A DNA stretch of 64,000 nt, from positions 69,501 through 133,500 of the forward strand of contig RPFO01000406.1 in the NCBI GenBank assembly GCA_009746045.1. The letters run 5' to 3'. Within the stretch, counting starts at the first letter, position 1. Each line of letters starts with the position of its first letter. Below are positions 44,800-55,459 of this stretch, in pieces. The translations under genes and the position numbers were made by a program. The notes below the pieces were generated by a model that saw only the letters and a list, made by a program, of their open reading frames with translations, did not search any database and was not told where the DNA came from. The DNA is from Mesostigma viride (Eukaryota > Streptophyta > Mesostigmatophyceae > Mesostigmatales > Mesostigmataceae).

Positions 44800-45115
44800 A
44801 TTAATTAATTAATTAATTAGGAACATAACTCCGTTGGGAGTATATGTAGCACATAGCCCTGAGAAGGGGCATATGAGCCTATAATACATTCTAAGCTACT
44901 TCCTGCAAGGGTGGGAATGTAAACAACACTTGCTCTAGGTGCACCAGGGCACCCGCACCCTCATGGTCTATCACGCTATGCCCGGGTAAGGGGGGAGCAT
45001 GCCTGTGAGGGGGAAGATCATCATGGCTATACAAGAGCTATGGCATGGCTTCTCAGCAGAGAGTGACTCCCTGCATGGGCACAACATTACTAAATAAGGC
45101 TAGGCATCGTCTGGA
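44800..45115 (-). mobile_element. family A retroposon 3' UTR and tail
   Basis: A TTAA-repeat tail is followed by AACTCCGTTGGGAGT, CACATAGCCCTGAGAAGGGG and the rest of the family A 3' UTR in reverse orientation. It breaks off at 45115 against an ORF1 fragment of opposite strand. Confidence 0.8.
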
Positions 45116-45116
45116 G

Positions 45117-45571
45117 CCCTCGACCTTCGCGAGGAAGCCGACATCGCGCGGCGCAGCCACAATGTCATCGTCAAGCACTTCGACCAGCAGGCAGGTGAGA
45201 CCTCCACGAGCCTTCTTGAGGCATTTAAGCGCGCCATTCTTGCCCCCATGTTACTCACTGGTGAGCTGGACATGTCGGCTGTCCGCCTCCCCCGCGCGCG
45301 GGGGAAGGCTGGCCCGGCACCCGTGCTCCTCACCTTTAAGTACATGGCGGACAAGCTGGCGTTCCTTAAATGCCGCAAGAAGCTCTCGGAGACTCGCTTC
45401 ACGCTGGACGACGACTTGACCCTGGCCCAGCAACAACGGCGACGCGAGCTATGGCCGACCTACCTTCAGCTCCGGCAGAGCGCAAGGGGGAAGCCGGTAT
45501 ACTGGAGGCCCGGGGCGGTCATCCACGTTGACCACAAGCCCTGGCAGCCCCCCCCTGCCACCTCAGACTAG
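45117..45571 (+). CDS. LINE ORF1 protein fragment (L1-type RRM and C-terminal domain)
   Basis: The frame is open from LREEADIARRSHNVIVKHF (end of a coiled coil) through VRLPRARGKAGPAPVLLTF and KYMADKLAFLKCRKKLSETR to LDDDLTLAQQQRRRELWPTY, VYW and stop TAG at 45569. The order (coiled coil, RRM-like fold, then a domain with a D-L-T/S...QRR motif) is that of L1 ORF1 RNA-binding chaperones. The 5' part is missing. Confidence 0.78.
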
Positions 45572-46800
45572 GAATATATATATTAAAAATATAATTACTT
45601 ACAGCAGAGTGAAATCACTCAAACCAAAGCAAACGCCCAGCTATAAACCTATATACAGAGCCATGTCAAAGCTCTATTATACTACGATAAGACCAATGGA
45701 AACGCCTAACGGGAGGAACCTAATAGCCCTGCTGCACCGCAAAATCAGCCCGCGTACGGCGGAGCATGATGTCAGCCATGGCCCGAGTCAGCGCCACCGA
45801 CAAGCGCTGACGCCAATATGACGTCCAGGTCCGCGCCGACCATGGGGCCCGCTGGCCCTCCAGGTCCAGCCGGTCCTCCCGGAGCCGGCAACACTCCTTG
45901 AAGAAGGCGGAGGTCAGGGGCCCCATGGCCCCAAACTCCTAGAGGACAAAGGGCACCACACGATGGTGCCCGACGTCGCCGTAGGCCAGGAGCTTGGCCC
46001 GCTCCGCCCGGTCCGCCGTGTAACCTGCCGTGAGGGAGGCCCCAGCCACGTGGCTAAGAGCCAAGGGCCGCGCCACCGAAACGTCAATAAGCAGATGCCG
46101 GCCACCCCCCTCAAAGTCCAGCACCACGATGTCAGGCCGGTGGTTGGGGGAATAGAAGGCAGCGCCATCCGCATCCTCGGACCGGATGTTCGCGTGGGGG
46201 AAAACCGACCGAATCATGGCGAGCACCACCGTCAGGAGGACAGTGTGCAAATACAAATACCAATTCTGATTCTGTTGGCCCCCCATGCAGGCAAGGTAGT
46301 GAGTCCCCGTGGGATCCAGCGGCTGCCCACAGCTACCACAAGGCCGCCCGGCCGGAACAAGAGGCTGCGGGGCAAATAGCTGGTGCCGGAGCGCCACCGA
46401 GTAGTGGCTGGGAGCCAAGGCGAATGGGGGGCCATGGGAAGAGCACGAAGGTACGCCGAGCCCACACTCCGCAAGGAAAGCGAGAACAGCCACGCACGTC
46501 CCTGGGCGTTGAGGTCCGCGAAAAGAGCAATCCAATCAGCCGTGTGCAGAATACCCGCGTAGGTTTTCTGGTGTTTATCGATGACGCGAGCAGGGAATGC
46601 GGCGGGAGATTGAACGGAGGCGACCGAGGGAGTGCCGCGAGGGAGGTGGCGCTGTACCGCCTGAGCGGCACGGACGGGAGAACAGGCCTGCTGGATCTCA
46701 GCATAGGCCTCCTGGATGGCGGTGACGAAGGGCAAAGGGCTGCTGGGGTCCAGGAGGTCAGGCGCTGCCGTTGCCAAAAGGGGCAGGAGCCGGCAGCTCT
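45572..46800 (-). mobile_element. LINE ORF2 C-terminal fragment with restriction-like endonuclease motif, serial copy 1
   Basis: This 5'-truncated copy encodes a CCHC knuckle (CGSCGQPLDPTGTHYLAC) and a PD-(D/E)XK-like motif (RPDIVVLDFEGG, HLLIDVSVARP), ending RRTRADFAVQQGY. A frame change lies near 46400 and an in-frame stop near 45940. Its 3' end (left) is TAATTATATTTTTAATATAT, abutting AGGAATATATA. Confidence 0.82.
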
Positions 46801-47607
46801 AGGAATATATATTAAAAATATAATTACTTACAGCAGAGTGAAATCACTCAAACCAAAGGAAACGCCCAGCTATAAACCTATATACAGAGCCATGTCAAAG
46901 CTCTATACTACGATAAGACCAATGGAAACGCCTAACGGGAGGAACCTAATAGCCCTGCTGCACCGCAAAATCAGCCCGCGTACGGCGGAGCATGATGTCA
47001 GCCATGGCCCGAGTCAGCGCCACCGACAAGCGCTGACGCCAATATGACGTCCAGGTCCGCGCCGACCATGGGGCCCGCTGGCCCTCCAGGTCCAGCCGAT
47101 CCTCCCGGAGCCGGCAACACTCCTTGAAGAAGGCGGAGGTCAGGGGCCCCATGGCCCCAAACTCCTCCAGGACAAAGGGCACCACACGATGGTGCCCGAC
47201 GTCGCCGTAGGCCAGGAGCTTGGCCCGCTCCGCCCGGTCCGCCGTGTAACCTGCCGTGAGGGAGGCCCCAGCCACGTGGCTAAGAGCCAAGGGCCGCGCC
47301 ACCGAAACGTCAATAAGCAGATGCCGGCCACCCCCCTCAAAGTCCAGCACCACGATGTCAGGCCGGTGGTTGGGGGAATAGAAGGCAGCGCCATCCGCAT
47401 CCTCGGACCGGATGTTCGCGTGGGGGAAAACCGACCGAATCATGGCGAGCACCACCGTCAGGAGGACAGTGTGCAAATACAAATACCAATTCTGATTCTG
47501 TTGGCCCCCCATGCAGGCAATTAAGGTAGTGAGTCCCCGTGGGATCCAGCGGCTGCCCACAGCTACCACAAGGCCGCCCGGCCGGAACAAGAGGCTGCGG
47601 GGCAAAT
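46801..47607 (-). mobile_element. LINE ORF2 C-terminal fragment, serial copy 2
   Basis: This copy is nearly identical to copy 1 but starts later (5' truncation) and begins again at AGGAATATATATT. It has a 4-base TTAA insertion near 47520 relative to copy 1. The endonuclease-to-C-terminus frame is open for 219 codons (46946-47605). Confidence 0.85.
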
Positions 47608-47957
47608 AGGAATATATATTAAAAATATAATTACTTACAACAGAGTGAAATCACTCAAACCAAAGCAAACGCCCAGCTATAAACCTATATACAGAGCCAT
47701 GTCAAAGCTCTATACTACGATAAGACCAATGGAAACGCCTAACGGGAGGAACCTAATAGCCCTGCTGCACCGCAAAATCAGCCCGCGTACGGCGGAGCAT
47801 GATGTCAGCCATGGCCCGAGTCAGCGCCACCGACAAGCGCTGACGCCAATATGACGTCCAGGTCCGCGCCGACCATGGGGCCCGCTGGCCCTCCAGGTCC
47901 AGCCGGTCCTCCCGGAGCCGGCAACACTCCTTGAAGAAGGCGGAGGTCAGGGGCCCC
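47608..47957 (-). mobile_element. LINE ORF2 C-terminal fragment, serial copy 3
   Basis: This is the shortest of three head-to-tail copies. It ends in GGGGCCCC followed by AGGAATATATATACCAG, the presumed original target. Confidence 0.85.
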
Positions 47958-47970
47958 AGGAATATATATA

Positions 47971-48400
47971 CCAGTAGTGTAGATTAGTAAGGCATAGCCT
48001 AGCATGCGGCCCACGCGCATGTGCGCCCATAATGGCCCCCATGGATGATGCCTTCAACATTTAGCCATGCTTTGTCTATAATGGGACCCCCATGGATGTT
48101 GCATTAAGAATTTAGCCATGCTATGCCATGCAGAGAGATGCTCTCTGTCGAGAAGCCATGTCCTAGCTCTTGTATAGCCATGATGATCTTCCTCCCTCAC
48201 AGGCATGCTCCCCCCTTACCCGGGCATAGCGTGATAGACCATGAGGGTGCAGGTGCCTTGGTGCACCTAGAGCAGGGGTAGCTTACATTCCCACCCTTGC
48301 ATGAAGTAGCCTAGAATGTGCCATATGCCCCTTCTCAGGGCTATGTGCTACATCTACTCCCAACGGAGTGATGTTGATAATTAATTAATTAATTAATCGT
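47971..48400 (+). mobile_element. family A retroposon 3' UTR and tail
   Basis: It matches 29390-29721 along its length: CCATGGATGTTGCATTAAGA, CATGCAGAGAGATG, CCCCTTCTCAGGG, then ACTCCCAACGGAGT and a TTAA-repeat tail ending near 48397. Confidence 0.8.
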
Positions 48401-49000
48401 CTGGAGTGTGGCACATCATAGGCACACATGTACATGACTAAAAAGGCTAGGCCTCAGCTGGTATAGTGCCTGTAGTAGGCGGGCATGTACAAGGCCACTG
48501 TCTAACTATTCTACACTACTGCTGTATTCCCCTAGGCTGGGGCTGGAGTTGCTGGGGCCGCGGTGGTCGAGGGGGTCGCTTGCCAGGGCTTGTGGCCGAC
48601 GTAGATGGCCGCCCCCTTCCAGTACACCGGCTGGCCCGCCTTGGTCTGCCGGAGCTGGAGGTAGGTCTGCCATAGCTCCCGTCGTCGTTGTTGCTGTGCC
48701 AGGGTCAAGTCGTCGTCAAGGGTGAAGAGAGTCTTCTCGAGCCGCTTGCGGCGTCTGAGAAAAGAAATCTTGTCCGCCGGGGTCTTAAAGGTGAGAAGGA
48801 GCGGGGGCGGCCCGGCCTTAGCCCGCGCGCGGGGAAGGCGGTGGGCGGCCAGCTCGATCTCACCAGTAAGGCCCATGCGATCAAGGATTTCTCTCTCAAA
48901 AGCACGCGCAAGCTTCTCGGAATTCTCACCTTCCTCCATCTTGAGATTCTTGACAATGACGTTGAGGCTGCGCTTGGCGAGCTCGGCCTCCTCGCGATAT
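48401..49000 (-). mobile_element. family A element: ORF1 fragment plus part of the 3' UTR
   Basis: ORF1 runs from about 48995 to 48532 on the minus strand: ENSEKLARAFEREILDRMGL, HRLPRARAKAGPPPLLLTF, LDDDLTLAQQQRRRELWQTY, ending in a Pro/Ala/Thr tail and TAG. The 3' UTR follows directly (GGCCTAGCCTTTTTAGTC). No ORF2 is present. Confidence 0.78.
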
Positions 49001-49018
49001 CACGATCTTGCTATATAT

Positions 49019-49130
49019 CAAGGAGACAACCAGCGCAGGCCAGAAATCGGGAGAATCCGGACCATGGTAGCTCGAGCCTGCCGTTATCTTGTCCGCGTGT
49101 TCGAGTCGTTCAGGATGATGAAGATGAAAA
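49019..49130. mobile_element. tail-less retroposon copy 2 (about 110 bp)
   Basis: It starts CAAGGAGACAACCAGCGCAG after CTATATAT and runs to about GATGATGAAGATGAA. No target duplication was recognised; the left flank is a broken ORF1. Confidence 0.7.
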
Positions 49131-49309
49131 CCACTGAAAAGGTCTAGCTAGTCAGTAATCACGTTAGCCATGCCATGATTCCAAACGTCCAAGAACTGCA
49201 CACGGTGCAAAGGCGAAAATCCGGAGGACAACACTTTCGAATGTGCGTCGGGAACCAAAAGCCTGCGTATGCCAGAAAACATCGTGTTGCTACATTATGG
49301 CTAAGTAAG

Positions 49310-49415
49310 TAAGTACTTGCGTGTCATGCGCAAAGGCATGCCACGGAGTACTAGATGCTAATCTCATTAGAAAAATAATTACACAAAAGTTTAGACAAAT
49401 ATCGTCTGCATCATC
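49310..49415. repeat. unoccupied copy of the segment that carries transposon copy B
   Basis: The reverse complement reads GATGCAGACGATATTTGTC then TAAACTTTTGTGTAATTATT, i.e. the two flanks of the transposon at 28119-32431 joined at (C/T)TAA without the element. Confidence 0.85.
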
Positions 49416-49431
49416 CCCCAACCGTTAAGCA

Positions 49432-49641
49432 CTAGATGGGGATGTAATCCTCATCCGAGCTGTCCTCTACTGTAATGGCAGACGAGGCGGTAGTGTAGCG
49501 GCTATCCTCAGGACCAATAACCTCCACCTGCGGACTTCTACCCTGGCTAGCAACGGGCCGCGGGGCCCGTGGGGAGAAAACAGGAGCATACCCCTCGGGG
49601 AGGTGCTTATCGCAGATGGCACTCCCATTTCTCCTTGTCAA
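49432..49641 (-). other. open frame of 69 codons in the retroposon nest, unassigned
   Basis: The frame encodes KHLPEGYAPVFSPRAPRPVA and ends in an acidic VEDSSDEDYIPI. No family was recognised; it may be a retroposon remnant. Confidence 0.25.
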
Positions 49642-49689
49642 TCATGCGGGCGCGGAGTACGGATAGTCCCAGAAGCCCTGCATCTTCAA

Positions 49690-50150
49690 GCAGTTGTGCA
49701 TTATGGCTAGTCTAGCCCGTGGGGGGCTTCCACAGCTGGTTGTTGACGATCTCTCGTCACAAGCGGTTGCACGACCTCACCTGGACGCTGGACGACGACC
49801 TGACCCCCGCTCAGCAGCAGCAGCGACGCGACCTGTGGCCGGAATACCTCCACCACAAGCAGGACCCCCAGAAGCCAAATGTGTACTGGAGGGGCGGGGA
49901 CGTACCTGATGACCAACCACATGCAAGATGTGGACGCCCCCAGCGGGCTAGAATAGCTTGCATAATTGCCCTAGCTTGTATCTTGGTAGTCACTGCCGCT
50001 ATGGCAGCCATGCTTAGAATGTCCATGCCTAGCTGTGCCAACATACCTAGTCACGTGCACCGCTAACGCACGGTACACAACGTACCAGCCATAGCCTTAG
50101 CTTAGTCCTTGTACAGCCATGCTACGCCCTGGCTATGATCAGTACAATTG
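49690..50150 (+). mobile_element. family A element: ORF1 end and 3' UTR, second diverged copy
   Basis: It matches 29027-29400: LDDDLTPAQQQQRRDLWP at about 49790, then the 3' UTR (CTAGCTGTGCCAACA, GCACGGTACACAAC). Relative to the other copy it carries 4-base insertions at about 49901, 49922 and 50087, which break the ORF1 end. Confidence 0.75.
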
Positions 50151-50189
50151 CCCATGCACGCTCCTTGCTATGCCATGCTCACATGGGTC

Positions 50190-50395
50190 TTATTGCACCC
50201 GCAGATCTAACTGCCGGATCGTTTATCGTGTCCGATTGCAGCTGTGGCATGCCTCTGGCATGAAGGAGAAATGAAGGGCCCGGGTCTCTGCCCTTTCTTC
50301 CTGTTGTGCACACACAGGGATTAAAAGCACTGCAGTGCTCCGTGACTCCCCAACGGGATCTAGCACGAGTTTAAATTTAATTAATAGTTAGACGG
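50190..50395 (+). mobile_element. retroposon 3' end, family C, copy 2
   Basis: GTGCTCCGTGACTCCCCAAC then GGGATC gives a CTCCC-CAAC-GGGA hairpin, followed by an AATTTAATTAAT tail. The upstream part (CTGTGGCATGCC, GTGTCCGATTG) is shared with the next copy. Confidence 0.65.
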
Positions 50396-50550
50396 GTCCG
50401 ATTGAGCACCCTGTCTGTGGCATGCCTGTGGCGTGAGGGAAGGGGGAATCGATAGATCTCTGCCCCCCTACCCGATGTGCACATTTAGGGATTAATTAAA
50501 GCACTTTGGTGCTCCGCGACTCCCCAGCGGGAGCACGTGTTTAAGACATG
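50396..50550 (+). mobile_element. retroposon 3' end, family C, copy 3
   Basis: GGGTCCGATTGAGCACC, CTGTGGCATGCCTGTGG, GATGTGCACATTTAGGG and the hairpin GACTCCCCAGCGGGAGC lie in the same order as in copy 2. The two are tandem, in direct orientation. Confidence 0.65.
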
Positions 50551-50559
50551 GGTGTTACT

Positions 50560-50785
50560 AAATTATGGCTAGTCTAGCCCGTGGGGGGCTTCCACCGAGC
50601 TGCAGTTGTTGACGATCAAGATTCAAGTCCCCGCCCCTGAGCAAGAACACCTTGGGCTCAGTTCTTGGGGTCTCATGGTTGTGGCGGAGGTACCGTCCGG
50701 CCACAGGTCGCGTCGCTGCTGCTGCTGAGCGGGGGTCCGATCATCGTCCAGCGTCCAGGGGAGGTCGTGTGACTTTTGCGGCACA
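50560..50785 (-). mobile_element. inverted fragment of the family A ORF1 end
   Basis: The reverse complement holds the ORF1 end (CCTGTGGCCGGA, GCTCAGCAGCAGCAG). The left part repeats TTATGGCTAGTCTAGCCCGT as at 49701. It is a rearranged copy. Confidence 0.55.
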
Positions 50786-50929
50786 AGATCGATAGGGAAC
50801 AGCCCCGGCCTTTTCTTCCGTGGAACCGAAGGTAAGCAGGACTGGTAGGGATGCCGCCTTAATTGTCCCGTGAGTGGGTAAGGCGGTGCCCACTCGGTTC
50901 TAATTTAGCTCGATCCGAGTTCCATGGTT

Positions 50930-51440
50930 GGGTAAGGAGCTCAAGCTTTCCGTTCCAGCGGCTTGGCCATTCGAGGCGCCGGCATATCCTGACCTGGCCT
51001 GGCCCCAAGGACATTCCCAGAAAGGTTCGGTAGACCTGCCATGAACTATTCGGATCAGTTGCTGGCCGACCTAGAGTGGTCCCAGCCCAGTTTGAACACC
51101 GCAGTTCCTCCCTAGCTCTCTCTTCCTTGGACTGCTACGCAGAACAAGAAGAGGTGGCAGACCGGACCACTGTCCAGGCCCACACGCCAGCCCCTGTGGG
51201 CAAGCCCCCCCCCCAGCCCTGGAGGAAGGGGCGCTTAATTGCTGCACATGAGTAGAGTAGCTAGGATTTTTGTAGATTAGCTTAGAGTTGGCTTATTTAG
51301 GTTTCGCAGCTTTGCTCACCTGCATCCATCAAGCAAGGGAATACGTGCTACATGATCTCCCCACGGAGTCATGTTATCAAGGAGACAACCAGCGCAGGCC
51401 AGAAATTGGGAGAATCCATGTTATGATTCAATTTAATTTA
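50930..51440 (+). mobile_element. decayed family B LINE 3' end
   Basis: It matches 31800-32235 with many changes: GGCATATCCTGACCTGGCC, GTGGTCCCAGCCCAGTTTGA, CACACGCCAGCCCCTGTGGG. The 3' hairpin CTCC-CCAC-GGAG and an AATTTAATTTAG tail follow. The tail is split by a 39-bp retroposon. Confidence 0.7.
51378..51416. mobile_element. tail-less retroposon copy 3 (39 bp)
   Basis: Thirty-nine bases beginning CAAGGAGACAACCAGCGCAG are flanked by CATGTTAT on both sides (51370-51377 and 51417-51424). The insertion interrupts a family B tail, which confirms its borders. Confidence 0.85.
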
Positions 51441-51870
51441 GAATTTGGAGCTTGCTCCTGACCTCGTCGGTCCTCAAGAGACTTGGCTGTATCCTAGCTG
51501 GCTGCTGATCGAAACGACGCAACACCACTCGGCATTAATTGGCGTCGATCGGGCGCGGTCGGTGTCCTCGTGCACTTCTGCGCGGCGGCGGCTTCCATCT
51601 CCTGCAGCTTCGTGTCGATGGCATCCGTGGTCGAGGTGGTCACTGACCGCAGTCGGTCAGGCTGCGTAGGAGTGCGGCGGGAGGCTGCCATATCTGCCGG
51701 CCGGGTGGGTTGGGCAGCGATGGTGGCCGTCTGTGCTGCAATCTCCGGGACCTGCGTGGCCAGCCTGGCCTCGGTTTGGGCAGTGATGGCGTCGAGCTTC
51801 TTGACGATCGAGCAGGCCGCACTTACCCTCCACACCAGCATGGATGGAGGAACTTGGAAAGGCGAGGACG
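51441..51870. other. unassigned, coding-like sequence between elements
   Basis: A minus-strand frame at 51494-51901 contains a heptad-like stretch (VKKLDAITAQTEARLATQVP, EIAAQTATIAAQ). It could be the coiled-coil part of a LINE ORF1, but no diagnostic motif is present. Confidence 0.3.
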
Positions 51871-51874
51871 TTAA

Positions 51875-53612
51875 CCCGTGTTTTTTTACAACGCGATACA
51901 TCGCGTTGTAGGGTTAGAACGCGATGTATCGCGTTGTAATCTGACACGTGGCAAACCTATTAAACATGCGATTTTTGGTCTGAAACTTTCAAGATAGGTC
52001 AGAAACATCTCATAGAATTCAAGAAAAATCCTGGTATTTTTGGTATTTTTTTTGTGACAGCTGCAAACAAATATGTACCACTGAAATCAGGCATTTTCGC
52101 GGGACGAAGGTGAAGACGACGGCGATGGCGGCAGGTAGATCTCGCCAGTTTTCGCGCGAATTTCAGTGGCTGTTGGGTAGCACGACCATGATGATGCGTT
52201 CAAAGGTTGATAATTAGGTTTCTACGAGTTTGTTGAGGTACTGGGGCAAAGGAAACGTAGTTTTTTCCAGTTTCTCACCCAACTTTCATGCGGAAACCCT
52301 GGAAACCGGCATACATATTATTACGTCAAGACTCGGGTCTGCTGCGGCACCATGCTTGGTACTTCCATGGTGTTTCGACTTCTTAACACATGTTTATTCA
52401 TTCCGAACGCCCGGCCTCTCGGCTAAACCGAGATTTGTGCAGACTTTTATTGGGTAGCTCCGGGCATGATGGTGCCTGCAAATAGCGTAAGGCGTGACCG
52501 TGGCTATTGCTACGGTATGCTGTATTTTCCTGGAAATGGCCTCTGCCACCGGCTCAATAGTGCTTGCAGGCGTAAGTATATCGTGTTTCTACCTAGTTTC
52601 TGCCAGTTTTCCACTTATTTCTACCGACCTCTGCCCAGCCTCTCTAAGACCGCCATCCTACTCGACGTTGCTTGCATGTCAGCCATAGCAGGTTGCAGTT
52701 GTGCAGTATATTTAGGTGCTGTATACGTCGTCAAGCCGTGCATATATCGTGAGGATTGGATGTTGATGGTTTATACTGCGTTGATTGTGCAAGAAGATCA
52801 GCTGGGTGCCCATAATCATGGTGTATAATCATGTGTTGTTAGCATCTTGCCACCATTTGCTAGCATGCATTCCAGCGTCATCTTTGCCTGCATGTAAGCT
52901 CATGGATCACTCAACCTATCCAAGCCTTGCATTACACGTGCCTCTTTCTTTCAGTATTGCACGCGTTATGGAATGAAAACCCAGCACCTCCATTCCCACG
53001 AGGCATGTGCTCAACACGTTGTGAGAGTGGATGATGCTTTGGCTATGGCTGCCTGATTCAGTCATATTAGGTCATCCAGTCATGATGTTTGATGCATGTT
53101 TGATGCTGTATAACTTATACAACGCCTATGTTCAACGTTTTGACCCTCCAAGCTCACTATGGCCCCGTTTATGGGGCTCGGGTCGTTGCGTAATGTTGTC
53201 AAGGGCTCTCATGTTTCCCACTGCGTTGTACTGCGTTGTAATTGTGATGCTAATGAAAAATAGCTCCAGTGGCCCAATGGGCCTGAGTTTTGTTTCACAG
53301 AGCCTGCATATGTTGCCCATAGCTCGTGCAAGAAGCCAGATTTTTTTCATGAACCATTTGTGAATAAGCGCATGACTTGTGACCTAGGGTCAAGAAATCG
53401 CGGTCATGGTCAGACCCCCCTGTATTCAAACCAGTGTATCTCTCTAATGAATAAGCAGTTTGTAGGTCTGAGTAGCTCAAAAAATCCTTTGATTTATGGG
53501 CTTTCAGGAAAGTATATACATGACCATGAAAAAAAATGTTCCTTAGGTGCTATACGCGTTCTAAAAAAAGCTTACAACGCGATATATCGCGTTCTAATTA
53601 AAAAAACACGGG
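51875..53612 (+). mobile_element. piggyBac-like non-autonomous DNA transposon, copy A, uninterrupted
   Basis: It is 1738 bp, flanked by TTAA on both sides. Ends CCCGTGTTTTTTT and AAAAAAACACGGG are followed by subterminal palindromes (AACGCGATACATCGCGTT twice on the left, AACGCGATATATCGCGTT on the right). No transposase was found. It is the reverse complement of copy B. Confidence 0.88.
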
Positions 53613-53616
53613 TTAA

Positions 53617-55265
53617 AATGGGGGGACTGGGGTAGATATAGGAGAAGGTGCTTGCGCCATGCAATTGCGCATGCTCATGTGCATGACAGGGGTTGCAAAG
53701 CACAAGTTCTCGCTTGATGGAGTACACATGCAGCGTCGAATTAAAATTCTTGGTACCAAGTGGTCAGTAACGCATGCACGCGGAGGCTTTGGACCTCATC
53801 ACTAATATAAACAGTAGATCGCCTACATGGGTTAGTATGGATCGACGCGTACGTTTCTGCGCGGCTAGCTAGGCAGCCAGTACATGTACTTGCTGTCCAG
53901 GCCACCAGCCGCCTCCGGGGGGTTGCTGCCCAGCCCCTGCATGGCCGGCTCCGATTCTAACGTAGAACTAGGCCGGCCCTGCTGGCCTTTGTACGCACCG
54001 ATGTCAGGCCACATGCATGCAGATATGCCTAGGACGCGATTTTTGAAGTTTTATTGTTTCAGTTTTGTCAGCGTCCTGCATGTTACTCCTGTATAGATAT
54101 CAATGATCTCGACTAAACCAGTGCATGATATATGGCATGCATTGGCAGCCGCTACCTGGCGTATAATATCCTTATACCTGGTTGGTCCAACAGCTGTGCA
54201 GTGCTTTAAATACAGGCAAATGTACGTAGAAAAGTACTATATTTCATACCACATTCAATCTTGCCATGCTGTGGAGTGCCCCCCTGAAGGGAAGGGACTA
54301 GCATGCAGGCGGGGCAGATGGCATGCCCTAGCTGCTGCATGCAGCTATGCACTGACATATCTTCACGGACCTTGCAATAGGAACAAAACGCATGGTGCGA
54401 AAAATGTGAAGCATTGGTGTTGGCCTCCCATCACCTGAGGGCAATGAGTGCCAGGTTTTATTTCAGTGACTGCGAGTGCCTCCACTGCCCAGCTTCCCAC
54501 ATTGGTCTTGATAACAGGCCAGGGCTTGAGGATGGATGAAACTCTGTAGTGATACCACCATTCGGCTACAAGTGCGTGCAGTGCACTGCCCATATTCCAG
54601 GTTTCAAAGTTTAAAAATACAAAGGTTGAGTAAAGTGCACATATTCCTGCGAGTGCACACATCATTCAATGTGTTGCCGTGTCCTTACCTATCCTACATG
54701 TGCTACAGGCAGCCGTGTGTGAATGGTCATGCATTGTTGTGAATTGCATCAGTACTGCGACCCTTGAAACCAGTTCATGGCAGCCTTGCTGTCCTCGTGC
54801 TACCATCGGGTATATCTTTGAAAAGACCGAAAGTCTCTGGGCAACATAACCTGTGCCATAGAGAGTGCCATAGTCACAGACTCGCTGCCGACATCCAACG
54901 TATGGGCGCACCTGCCAGTGCACAGTAGGTTATTCCTCAGTAGATCAGGATATAGCAGGCGCGAGAGTTTGCACGACAAAGAGTGGCCTCTTACAGTACT
55001 GAGATGCCACCAGCTCCGCACCATGGGGAAAACGTTTGTGCACAATGTTGAATGGGACAGCGCTGCCATGAAACTCCTGAAGTCCATAAACGGCGCCCCC
55101 AGGGTGCGAAATCATGTTTACCCACGCTTCTGAGCGACGCAGAGAGTATGCAACGGAGAAGGGCGGTATGCTCCGATCTTCATCTGGCCTAATGCATTGT
55201 AGTAGGGCATTGCTTCCATTCATGCAAGGCTTTAGTTCCTCAGTTTACCGGTGCACCAGACTGAT
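53617..55265. other. no gene recognised
   Basis: This is mixed-composition sequence with several short frames on both strands, none with a motif I can name. Confidence 0.45.
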
Positions 55266-55443
55266 ACCCCATGCCAGGCCTTCTAGGTATGATACATCAT
55301 GGTGGTGCAGGTGCACTTTGTGCACCCAGAGCAGGTGTAGCTTACACCCTACCATAGCAGGAAGTCCAGAATGCATTAAAAGCCATATGCTCCTTCTCAG
55401 GGATATGTGCTACATGTAATCCCAACGGAGATATGTTCCAATT
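55266..55443 (+). mobile_element. 5'-truncated family A retroposon 3' end
   Basis: GGTGCAGGTGCACTTTGTGC, CTCCTTCTCAGGGATATGTG and ATCCCAACGGAG belong to the family A 3' UTR. The likely target duplication is ACTGATAC on both sides. Confidence 0.7.
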
Positions 55444-55459
55444 CACACTGATACTTCTC

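Noticed and set aside
52230-52828. ORFs of 75 and 120 residues inside transposon copy A, one considered as a transposase remnant
   Set aside because: No catalytic Asp motif or zinc-binding end of a piggyBac transposase is visible. The frames are not conserved in length between copies A and B.
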